Of a stretch of DNA of 18,926 nucleotides, positions 7,161 to 13,806 are shown one piece after another. Source of the stretch: Methanomassiliicoccales archaeon PtaU1.Bin030. GTDB lineage: Archaea > Thermoplasmatota > Thermoplasmata > Methanomassiliicoccales > Methanomassiliicoccaceae. Each line of letters begins with the position of its first letter. Position 1 is the stretch's first letter. Location of the stretch: NCBI GenBank assembly GCA_002067635.1, contig MVRB01000204.1:1-18926 (forward strand). The letters are read 5' to 3'. The position numbers and the translations under genes were made by a program. The notes under the pieces were generated by a model. It saw only the letters and a list, made by a program, of their open reading frames with translations. It did not search any database and was not told the origin of the DNA.

Positions 7161-8123
7161 TCAGAACAGGTGATCGTCCACGATCCTGGACTCCCTGCCC
7201 ACGGTGCAGAGCATGGTCTGCAGGCCCAGGGCGGCGATCCGCTCCCTCACCTTGGTCGCGCTCCTGCCCACGGTGTTAACGTACACCGTGGCCCCGGTAT
7301 CTATGGAGAAATAGCAGGGAATGCCCTCCCGCCTCATGGACCGCACCTCTAGGACCACCCGCAGGGTATCGGGTCTCCACATGATGAGCCCTTGAGCTCC
7401 GGTCATGGTCACGGCGTGCAGCTTCAACGTGTCCGCCTCGGCCAGTCGCCCGACATCCTCGGCATCTCCCTCTTGGACCGCTCTCTCCATGCCCGCAAGT
7501 GCCTGCGGTACATCCTCCAGCCTGGACCTGAAGAAGGGGGAGGTGGTAACATCACGGTGGGCCTCGTCAGTCAGCTTGTACGCAGGCACGACGGCCACGA
7601 CCATCGCCAGGTCCATGTCCGCAGGGTAAGGAAGGGGCCGGGAAACGGAGGTGAGGTCTTCACCGGCGTACCACCGCGAGAACCCCCCGGTGACCGCTCG
7701 GGAGGCGGAGCCGGCCCCGCGGCGGGCGAAGCGTGACAGCTCCACCAGGTCCATCTCCAGTTCCAGCGAGCGGGCGGCCGCGAGGGCGAGAGCAGCGAAA
7801 CCCGAGGCGGACGCGCCCAGCCCCACGTTGGAGGGAAAATCGTTCCTCGACACCATGCGGAACCCGGAGGTGACGCCCGCTTCCGCCCGCAGGAGGTCGA
7901 CTACGTCGTTAACCCTCTTCATCTCCCTGCCTGACAATGCCCTGCCATCTACCACCGCTTCATCGTGGGGCATCCCGAACTGTATGGTGGTGTGAGTGCG
8001 CAGGGGGGCGGTGCACACGGAGATGGAATCATGATATGGCAGGCGGAGGACCTCATCTTTCAATCCATGGTATTTTACGAGCCCCTGGATGGGATGAGCA
8101 ACGGCTGAGGCCTTGGTTGTCAT
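7161..8123 (-). CDS. Mevalonate-pathway decarboxylase, diphosphomevalonate/bisphosphomevalonate type (GHMP fold)
   Basis: Predicted at 320 residues from ATG 8123, which overlaps the archease stop in ATGA. A longer frame to 8249 only reads through archease. Family motifs are KYHGLKDEVLRLPYHDSISV near the start, FPSNVGLGASASGFAAL (phosphate-binding loop), SASRAVTGGFSRW and CYFSIDTGATVYV. By alignment from memory with yeast diphosphomevalonate decarboxylase, Lys17, Arg142 and Asp275 match its catalytic Lys18, Arg158 and Asp302. Thermoplasma mevalonate 3-kinase has Leu18 and Thr275 at the Lys and Asp positions. Keeping Lys and Asp argues for a decarboxylase making isopentenyl phosphate or diphosphate for archaeal lipids. 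The second Lys of the usual YWGK motif is Leu21 here. Whether the substrate is the 5-diphosphate or 3,5-bisphosphate is open. Confidence 0.82.
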   Translation of the reverse strand: MTTKASAVAHPIQGLVKYHGLKDEVLRLPYHDSISVCTAPLRTHTTIQFGMPHDEAVVDGRALSGREMKRVNDVVDLLRAEAGVTSGFRMVSRNDFPSNVGLGASASGFAALALAAARSLELEMDLVELSRFARRGAGSASRAVTGGFSRWYAGEDLTSVSRPLPYPADMDLAMVVAVVPAYKLTDEAHRDVTTSPFFRSRLEDVPQALAGMERAVQEGDAEDVGRLAEADTLKLHAVTMTGAQGLIMWRPDTLRVVLEVRSMRREGIPCYFSIDTGATVYVNTVGRSATKVRERIAALGLQTMLCTVGRESRIVDDHLF

Positions 8124-8524
8124 ACATCGAAGAGCACGGTTATGGACGGCTCCTCTGTGTTCACCTGCAGCATGTGGTAGGTAACCGCCTTGATCTCCTG
8201 CCTGGGAGAGTGCTTCATGGCATCGAACCTCTCCCCCTTTGCCCGGCACTTAAGCATACCATCGCTGATGGTCACGTCGAACTCGCTGAGGAGCAGCCCC
8301 TTGGCATCGAAGATGAACAGCACCTCGGACAGGAAGTTGTAAAGAAGGTCGTCCAGCGTCGAGCCCTCTGCCGTGATGTGCTCCTCCACCTTGGCCTCGG
8401 CGCTGCTGGCATCGACGATCTGGTCCATCATTGCGAAGGCGGCGTTCTGGAAGCATTCTTCTATGGTGCTACCGTGCGCCTTGATCATCACGTCAGCAGT
8501 ATGCTCGAGGACCTCATACCTCAT
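8120..8524 (-). CDS. Archease, RtcB RNA-ligase cofactor
   Basis: Predicted at 134 residues, the usual archease length. It starts MRYEVLEHTADVMIKAHG, the conserved HTAD opening whose Asp belongs to the metal-binding site. It continues with LDDLLYNFLSEVLFIFD and ends EIKAVTYHMLQV...ITVLFDV, where the K-A-V-T-Y-H segment and C-terminal acidic residue are family landmarks. Archease speeds guanylylation and turnover of the tRNA-splicing ligase RtcB, and rtcB is not in the window. Its stop overlaps the next start by four bases (ATGA), implying coupled translation with the mevalonate-pathway gene. Its TATA box sits inside an 8-base inverted repeat. Confidence 0.93.
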   Translation of the reverse strand: MRYEVLEHTADVMIKAHGSTIEECFQNAAFAMMDQIVDASSAEAKVEEHITAEGSTLDDLLYNFLSEVLFIFDAKGLLLSEFDVTISDGMLKCRAKGERFDAMKHSPRQEIKAVTYHMLQVNTEEPSITVLFDV

Positions 8525-8536
8525 CGCCTAGGGATG

Positions 8537-8567
8537 GGCCGAACGTGGATAAAAGGGTTGTTCGGCC
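8537..8567 (-). promoter_or_regulatory. Archease promoter: TATA box bracketed by a perfect 8-base inverted repeat
   Basis: GGCCGAAC (8537-8544) and GTTCGGCC (8560-8567) are exact reverse complements separated by 15 bases. The spacer holds GATAAAAG (8548-8555), read as CTTTTATC on the minus strand and centred 27 bases before the archease ATG. This fits a leaderless promoter with an operator around the TATA box. The repeat also lies 41-71 bases before the aspartate dehydrogenase GTG, so one factor could affect both genes. Confidence 0.55.
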
Positions 8568-8607
8568 TTGGGACAGGTTCTTATGCAGGGCCGGCAATGG
8601 ACCTTTC

Positions 8608-9426
8608 GTGCGAATACTGATCATAGGTTGTGGTTCCATCGGCTCTGTGCTGGCCAAGGCCGTTCACGACATGCCAGAGGTCGATCGCATCTATGTAACG
8701 GACCAGAGCAAGGACTATGCCCTCCACCTCATCGAGAGCCTGGAGAAGGCCCGCTACGTCGACAACGTCAACGACAACATAGTGAAGATACTGGGAGAGG
8801 TCGATCTGGCAGTGGAGGCGGCCAGCCAGGATGCCGCCCGCAAGTTCATCCCCTTCGTGCTGGAGAACGGGGCGGACGTGATGGTTATGAGCGTTGGCGT
8901 TTTCGCCGATGATGCCTTCCGCGAGAAGTGCTTCACCCTGGCGAAGAAACACCGTTCCCGCCTGTACGTACCCTCCGGAGCCATATGCGGTACGGACGGT
9001 CTGCACTCTGCCTCCGCCGCAAAGATCCAGGAAGTTCATCTCATCACCAGGAAGGGTCCACGGGGCCTCAGAGGGGCGCCCGGGCTGAAGATGAAGGGCA
9101 TAGACATCGACAGCCTCACCGAGCCCACGGTGGTCTTCGAGGGCAATGCACGGGATGCCTCCAACCAGTACCCCAAGAACCTCAACGTGGCAGCAACGAT
9201 CTCGCTCCTGGGGGTGGGCTTCGACAACACGCATGTGACGATAATATGCGATCCCACGACGGAGAGGAACGCCCACACCCTGATCGTTAAGGGAGACTTC
9301 GGCGAGCTGCGGTGCGAGACACAGAACGTCCCATCCCCCATGACGCCCTCCACCAGCTATCTGGCCGCCCTGTCGGCGGTAGCAGCGATAAAAAGAATAC
9401 TGGGCAATGTATGGATAGGGGTTTGA
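8608..9426 (+). CDS. nadX: L-aspartate dehydrogenase
   Basis: Predicted at 272 residues from GTG 8608, where the protein begins VRILIIGCGSIGSVLAKAV, a complete Rossmann NAD(P)-binding motif GxGxxG at its extreme N terminus. The in-frame start at 8545 would add 21 residues ahead of that motif and is unlikely. Other family landmarks are VEAASQDAARKF, VPSGAICGTDGL, YPKNLNVAATISLLGVG and NTHVTIICDP. The enzyme oxidises aspartate to iminoaspartate for quinolinate and NAD synthesis in organisms lacking NadB. nadA and nadC are not in the window. The gene is divergent from archease and convergent with the next small gene. The start region has no strong ribosome-binding site. Confidence 0.88.
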   Translation: MRILIIGCGSIGSVLAKAVHDMPEVDRIYVTDQSKDYALHLIESLEKARYVDNVNDNIVKILGEVDLAVEAASQDAARKFIPFVLENGADVMVMSVGVFADDAFREKCFTLAKKHRSRLYVPSGAICGTDGLHSASAAKIQEVHLITRKGPRGLRGAPGLKMKGIDIDSLTEPTVVFEGNARDASNQYPKNLNVAATISLLGVGFDNTHVTIICDPTTERNAHTLIVKGDFGELRCETQNVPSPMTPSTSYLAALSAVAAIKRILGNVWIGV

Positions 9427-9437
9427 AAAAGAAAGTG

Positions 9438-9451
9438 CGGCCGTCAGGCCG
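9438..9451. terminator. Hairpin between convergent nadX and small acidic gene
   Basis: CGGCC-GTCA-GGCCG forms a 5-base-pair stem with a 4-base loop in the 29-base gap between the two stops. On the minus strand it is followed by CACTTTCTTTTTC, giving a T-rich tail suited to ending the small-protein transcript. Confidence 0.5.
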
Positions 9452-9455
9452 GTGA

Positions 9456-9719
9456 TCACTTCTTCTTGGGAGCGGACTTCTTCGGAGCCGCGGGCTTCTT
9501 GGGCGCCTTTGCCTCAGGCTTCTCCTCGACCTCCTCCACCTCATCCTCCACTTCTTCGTAGTCGAGGAAGTCGAGCATCGCATCCTCCAGGTCGGCCAGT
9601 ACTTGCATGGCCTCCTCCTTCTTGTCCTTGTCCATAAGGTCGAGGGCCTCAGCGACCATATCCAGCATGCTCTCCAGCTCGTTGTCGAGATCCTCAAAAG
9701 CGGTACCAAGAGTGACCAT
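9456..9719 (-). CDS. Small acidic helical protein with a Lys/Pro/Ala-rich basic tail, unknown function
   Basis: I do not recognise a family. From ATG 9719 the protein has 87 residues. AAGGTGA, an archaeal ribosome-binding sequence, ends five bases before this ATG and overlaps the alternative GTG start at 9728, so 9719 is preferred. Residues about 5-50 read as an acidic amphipathic helix pair (FEDLDNELESMLDMVAEAL, then DKKEEAMQVLADLEDAMLDF). Residues about 53-66 are nearly all Glu, Val and Asp. The last 18 or so are Lys, Pro and Ala (KAPKKPAAPKKSAPKKK), like the tails of histone H1 or HU-type proteins. There is no signal peptide or membrane segment. A nucleic-acid or protein-scaffold role is conceivable but inferred from composition only. 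Confidence 0.7.
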   Translation of the reverse strand: MVTLGTAFEDLDNELESMLDMVAEALDLMDKDKKEEAMQVLADLEDAMLDFLDYEEVEDEVEEVEEKPEAKAPKKPAAPKKSAPKKK

Positions 9720-9740
9720 GTGATTCACCTTGATTTCAGT

Positions 9741-9759
9741 TACATATTATCTACATATT
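9741..9759 (-). promoter_or_regulatory. Two TATA-like elements 11 bases apart upstream of the small acidic gene
   Basis: TACATATT occurs at 9741-9748 and again at 9752-9759 (AATATGTA on the minus strand), offset by one helical turn. The nearer copy is about 26 bases before ATG 9719 and would give a leaderless message. The farther copy would give a message long enough to carry the AAGGTGA site. Confidence 0.4.
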
Positions 9760-9863
9760 TCAACCTATGGCATTTCGTCCGTGGTGCGTGGGCTGTTCGT
9801 CCCATCACCTTGATGGCCGACATAGGCCACTAACTGAGGCATTGATGCGCTACCAATCAGCAG

Positions 9864-9870
9864 TTTTATT
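9864..9870 (+). promoter_or_regulatory. Possible TATA box for the M24-TldD-TldE operon
   Basis: TTTTATT lies 33-39 bases before ATG 9903, in the only AT-rich spot of the gap after the divergent small gene. No ribosome-binding site precedes the ATG. The assignment rests on position and composition. Confidence 0.35.
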
Positions 9871-9902
9871 GGGCAGGGCACCTTTGTTGTGCTGGTCAGT
9901 CA

Positions 9903-10991
9903 ATGAAAGATCGAGCCCTCCGTATTTTCTCAAAGCTGCTCGAGCCCGTGGACGCGATCCTCCTGGTGAACGAGGAGGACCCCATGAGCGATGCATCGTT
10001 CTTCTATGCCACCGGGGCCGTTTCCGGCCTCTTCGAGCACTGCCCTGTCATCCTGTTCCCCGACGGCAAAGTCCGCATAATCACCTCAGCTCTTGAGGAG
10101 ACATCGGCGCGCACCACGCCCGCCGAGGTCGTACCGTATGCCAATCCCCATGAGCGGAGGGAGCTGCTGCGCTCATCGCTCAAGGGAGCGAGGCGTCTGG
10201 GCATCAACGGGCCTGGTATTACCTATCACTGGTGCAAGGAGGTCCAGGCGGCCCTCCCCGGCGTGGAGCTGGTCGACGTGGCCGATGCGGTCTCCGCCGC
10301 TCGAAGGGTCAAGGACAGCAGGGAGATCGAAGCCATCCGGGATGCCTGCAGGATCGCCTCCAATGTGGCGGACGCCATACCTGATTTCGTCTCCGCAGGG
10401 ATGAAGGAGAGCGAGGCAGGAGCCGAGATATCTTATCGCATGCAGAAGGCCGGGGCAAGCTCGGTATCCTTCGAGACCATCGCCGCCTTCGGTCCCGGCT
10501 CGGCCGAGCCGCACTACTCGCCCCAGGACAGGAAGCTGAGCGACGGCATGCCGGCCCTCTTCGACTTCGGATGCAAGGTCCGGCGCTACTGTTCCGATAT
10601 CACGCGCACCTTCATCGCGGGCAGCGTTGACGAGCGCTTCCGCCGCATGTACGAGGTCGTGGCCGAGGCCCAGCGAAGGGCCATCGCCGTCATCCGGCCT
10701 GGCATTAAAGGTACGGTCGTTGATGCGGCGGCCCGCTCCTACATAGATTCCACCGAGTTCCAGGGAAGGTTCATTCACTCCACCGGACACGGCCTGGGGC
10801 TGAACGTCCACGACGGGGGGCGCTTCGCCCCCAACGTCGACCTGACCTTAGAGGAGAACATGGTCATGACCGTGGAGCCGGGGGTGTACCTGCCCGGCAT
10901 AGGGGGTGTCAGGATCGAGGACGATGTCGTCATCACCAGGAACGGCTGCGAGGTGCTAACGACCGCGAGGAAGGACCTGAGGGTGATCTGA
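9903..10991 (+). CDS. M24-family metallopeptidase, Xaa-Pro aminopeptidase type
   Basis: Predicted at 362 residues. An N-terminal creatinase-like domain (about 1-130) precedes the pita-bread peptidase domain. All five metal ligands are present: Asp221 and Asp232 in FDFGCKVRRYCSDITRTF, His296 in HSTGHGLGLNVH, Glu325 in TVEPGVYLPG and Glu339 in GVRIEDDVVIT. This supports an active two-metal enzyme removing N-terminal residues, typically those before proline, in the cytoplasm. There is no signal peptide. The stop TGA shares its A with the ATG of tldD (TGATG), so translation of the two genes is probably coupled and the product likely works on the same peptides. Confidence 0.9.
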   Translation: MKDRALRIFSKLLEPVDAILLVNEEDPMSDASFFYATGAVSGLFEHCPVILFPDGKVRIITSALEETSARTTPAEVVPYANPHERRELLRSSLKGARRLGINGPGITYHWCKEVQAALPGVELVDVADAVSAARRVKDSREIEAIRDACRIASNVADAIPDFVSAGMKESEAGAEISYRMQKAGASSVSFETIAAFGPGSAEPHYSPQDRKLSDGMPALFDFGCKVRRYCSDITRTFIAGSVDERFRRMYEVVAEAQRRAIAVIRPGIKGTVVDAAARSYIDSTEFQGRFIHSTGHGLGLNVHDGGRFAPNVDLTLEENMVMTVEPGVYLPGIGGVRIEDDVVITRNGCEVLTTARKDLRVI

Positions 10992-12367
10992 TGGAGGACG
11001 CGCTCAACAAGGCCATCCGCACTATGCAGGAGGAAGGGGCGGAGTTCTGCGATGCCCGCTATGAGGACCGATGGGGCCTGATAATCTCCGTATCCAACAG
11101 GGAGCTGAGGAACCTCTCCACCAACCGCATCGCGGGCGTGGGCCTCAGGGCACGCATCGGGGGCTCCTGGGGTTCCTGTTCAGGAGGCCGGTTCGATCCC
11201 GAGAGCCTGAGGGAGATGGCCCGGAAGGCCGTCCGGGCCGCCAGGTCCGGGGATTGCCCGGGAACGCCGATACCGGAGCAGCCCGCCCACACTGGCAAGT
11301 TCCAGATGAAGGTGAGGGTACCTCCAGCCAATGTGCCCGTGGAGGAGAAGCTGGCCATGGTAAAGGACCTGGACGAGGCTCAGCACATCTCCGACAGGAT
11401 CGTGAACACCAACGCCATATATTCCGAGAGCAAGAGGACCACAGTGCTGGTGAACTCCTTCGGTTCCAGGCTTAGGTGGGAGGACGGGAGGCTGCGGTTG
11501 AACGCCATCGCCGTAGCCAGGGAGAACGGGAGAATGGAGTCGTATCGCGAGGGCCTCGCCGGCTCCAAGGGAATGGAGCTGATCCAGCAGCGCGACCTCA
11601 ACGAGATGGGAGTATCCGCGGCCCGGGAGGCCATAGTCCAGCTGGGGGCCGTAAAGCCCCCCTCAGGGCGGGTAACCTGCATCACCGATCCAGAGATCAG
11701 CGGCCTGCTGGCACATGAGGTAATGGGCCATGCATCGGAGGCGGACGAGGTGGTGAAGAGACGGTCCTTCCTCACCGACAGGATAGGTCAGGTGGTAGCG
11801 GACGAGCAGATCACCATGGTGGACGACGGGACCCTGGAAGGAGGTTACGGTACCATGCTCTTCGACGACGAGGGCACGCCCGCTTCCCGGACCGTGGTGA
11901 TAAAGAACGGGGTGTACAACAGCTACCTGCACGACCTGGAGACAGGAGCATCCATGGGCGTTCCGTCCACCGGCAACGGCCGTCACGAGGATTTCGGGCG
12001 CCGGGTATGGGTCCGCATGACCAACACCTTCTTCGAGGCCGGCGACTGGAAGCTGGAGGAGATGCTGGAAGATGTCAAGTTCGGCGTGCTCACCGACAAG
12101 TTCGTGAACGGAATGGAGGACCCCGTAGGGGGGAGCTTCGAGGCCAAGGCCCACCGCGGCTTCCTCATCGAGAACGGGAGGATCACCAGGCCGCTGCGCG
12201 CCATGACCCTGACCGGGAAGGCTCTGGACATACTGCATACGACCGATGCCGTGGGCGACAAGGTCTCCATGGACCCCGGTACCTGCGGAAAGGGGACGGA
12301 GGACCACGTGCCCGTCTCCTCAGGGGGGCCGTACTGCCGCTCCCAGATCATCATAGGGGGCGATTGA
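10991..12367 (+). CDS. tldD: TldD, metallopeptidase subunit of TldD/TldE
   Basis: Predicted at 458 residues. The catalytic zinc motif HEVMGH is at 242-247 (His242, Glu243, His247), and the third ligand Cys432 lies in GTCGKGTEDHVPV, as in bacterial TldD. TldD and TldE form a heterodimer that cleaves unfolded peptides threaded into an internal chamber; in E. coli it processes microcin B17 and degrades CcdA. Archaeal roles are mostly unknown. The gene begins one base into the M24 stop and ends directly against the tldE GTG, so the three form one operon. Ordinary cytoplasmic peptide turnover is the simplest reading, because no leader-peptide or RiPP genes are visible nearby. Confidence 0.93.
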   Translation: MEDALNKAIRTMQEEGAEFCDARYEDRWGLIISVSNRELRNLSTNRIAGVGLRARIGGSWGSCSGGRFDPESLREMARKAVRAARSGDCPGTPIPEQPAHTGKFQMKVRVPPANVPVEEKLAMVKDLDEAQHISDRIVNTNAIYSESKRTTVLVNSFGSRLRWEDGRLRLNAIAVARENGRMESYREGLAGSKGMELIQQRDLNEMGVSAAREAIVQLGAVKPPSGRVTCITDPEISGLLAHEVMGHASEADEVVKRRSFLTDRIGQVVADEQITMVDDGTLEGGYGTMLFDDEGTPASRTVVIKNGVYNSYLHDLETGASMGVPSTGNGRHEDFGRRVWVRMTNTFFEAGDWKLEEMLEDVKFGVLTDKFVNGMEDPVGGSFEAKAHRGFLIENGRITRPLRAMTLTGKALDILHTTDAVGDKVSMDPGTCGKGTEDHVPVSSGGPYCRSQIIIGGD

Positions 12368-13741
12368 GTGGAAGAGGTGAAGCTAGACGCGGTGACCCTG
12401 GCCCACATGGCCCTGGACGCGGCGGGCAAGGCCGGAGCGACCCAGGCCGAGGCCTTCGCCGTGAGGTCCGTCACCAAGAGCGTGTACGTTGATGATACCC
12501 GGATCAAGATATGTGAGGAGAAGGAGGACCAGGGAATCGCCATGCGGGCGATGAAGGGCAAGCGGTTGGCGCAGGTGTCATCGACCGCGGTCTTCGAGAA
12601 CGATGCTGTGGCCTGCGCCAAGGTGGCGACCCTGCTGGCAGACCGATCGCCGTCATCGAGGACCTACGATCGCTTCCCCCTGCCGTCCCAGGCCACGCTA
12701 TCACCGGGTCCCTGGGATGATCGCATCGAGTCTGCTGAGGCTGCGAACCTCATAGAGCTGGTCAAGGCCACCATCGGGACCGTGGCGGAACGAGGGGTCA
12801 AGGTTCCGCGAGGCGTTCTCCGCGTTGCCACCATCGAGTCCACAATACTCAACACCAACGGTGTGGACGTTTCCCACAGGAGCACCCTCATGTATGCCAA
12901 CTACGACTCCATGGCCGAGGGCACCTCTCCGGGGGAGGGCGTCGTATCCTTCAACTCCCCCTGGCTCGAGGACTACGCTCCCGAGTCCTTGGGCGAGAGG
13001 CTGGCGCAGCAAGCCCTCTCCGCAAGGGATGCCAAGGCGCTCGACGGCCCGGTGAAGGGCACGGTCATGATCGCCCCCTGGGAGCTGGGGCAGATGCTGG
13101 CAACCTCCATAATGCCTGCGGTGAGCGCGGAGAGCGTCTACAAGAAACGCAGTCCGTGGGCAGGGATGGAGGGGAAGCAGGTGGCATCCGAGAAGCTCAC
13201 CATCGTGGACGATCCCTCAGACAGGCGGGGCCTCCTCTCGGCCGCCTACGATGACGAGGGCGTCCCCACGTCCGTCAAGAGGGTGGTCGAGAAAGGGGTC
13301 CTGAAAACCTACCTCTACGACAGCTACAACTCCAGCATCGACAGGAAGGTACCCTCCGGCAACGGGATGAGGCGTCGCCCACAGGACGCCCAGTATCTGT
13401 TCAGAAGCTCCTTGGCCTGCGCCCCCGTCAACATGGTGGTGAGCCCGGGGAGGCGCCCTCCGGAGGAAATCATATCCTCCATGGACGAGGGCGTGGTGGT
13501 GGATAGGTTCGCCTTCCCCACGGTCAGCCCCTACACCGGGGCCTTCTCGCTGGAGGTGCGCTCCGCTCACATCGTGAGGAACGGCTCGACCGCCGGACAT
13601 ATCAAGCATGCTCTGGTAACGGGCAACATGTTCGATGGGCTGAAGAACATCGTGGAGGTGGGGAACGACGCCACCATTGCCGGAGACACGATCCTTCCCA
13701 GCATCGCCTTCGATGGCTTCGAGGTGGTGGGAAGCAGGTAA
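12368..13741 (+). CDS. tldE: TldE/PmbA, non-catalytic partner of TldD
   Basis: Predicted at 457 residues from GTG 12368, which follows the tldD stop with no gap; GAAGAGGTGAAG lies just inside the frame. The protein shares the TldD/PmbA fold but lacks HExxxH, as expected of the partner that completes the chamber. Landmarks are EAFAVRSVTKSVYVDDTRIK at the N terminus, VDDPSDRRGLLSAAYDDEGVPTSV, the glycine/arginine patch SGNGMRRRP, and HIKHALVTGNMFDGLKNIVEVGND near the end. Matched lengths of TldD and TldE, and their tight junction, support joint production of the heterodimer. The stop is TAA and leads into an A-rich run and a large hairpin. Confidence 0.92.
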   Translation: MEEVKLDAVTLAHMALDAAGKAGATQAEAFAVRSVTKSVYVDDTRIKICEEKEDQGIAMRAMKGKRLAQVSSTAVFENDAVACAKVATLLADRSPSSRTYDRFPLPSQATLSPGPWDDRIESAEAANLIELVKATIGTVAERGVKVPRGVLRVATIESTILNTNGVDVSHRSTLMYANYDSMAEGTSPGEGVVSFNSPWLEDYAPESLGERLAQQALSARDAKALDGPVKGTVMIAPWELGQMLATSIMPAVSAESVYKKRSPWAGMEGKQVASEKLTIVDDPSDRRGLLSAAYDDEGVPTSVKRVVEKGVLKTYLYDSYNSSIDRKVPSGNGMRRRPQDAQYLFRSSLACAPVNMVVSPGRRPPEEIISSMDEGVVVDRFAFPTVSPYTGAFSLEVRSAHIVRNGSTAGHIKHALVTGNMFDGLKNIVEVGNDATIAGDTILPSIAFDGFEVVGSR

Positions 13742-13797
13742 AAAAAAGAAGGTTTGACCGCGAGGGCCCAGGGACTCAGCGGTCGTTCGTAAACCTT
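13742..13797. terminator. Large bulged hairpin terminator between tldE and the phosphatase gene
   Basis: AAGGTTT (13749-13755) pairs with AAACCTT (13791-13797), and the adjoining GACCGC (13756-13761) pairs with GCGGTC (13779-13784). This leaves a 6-base bulge (13785-13790) and a 17-base loop. On the minus strand the hairpin is followed by C and eight T, a strong terminator for the phosphatase transcript. On the plus strand the A-run precedes it. Confidence 0.65.
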
Positions 13798-13806
13798 CAG
13801 CAGCCT

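Noticed and set aside
8124..8249. Longer form of the decarboxylase starting at 8249
   Set aside because: It only reads through the archease gene in another frame. The ATGA overlap at 8120-8123 gives a normal coupled start and the family's usual N terminus.
8581..9459. 292-residue minus-strand frame over the aspartate dehydrogenase gene
   Set aside because: It is a mirror of a well-recognised gene in GC-rich DNA, with no family motifs of its own.
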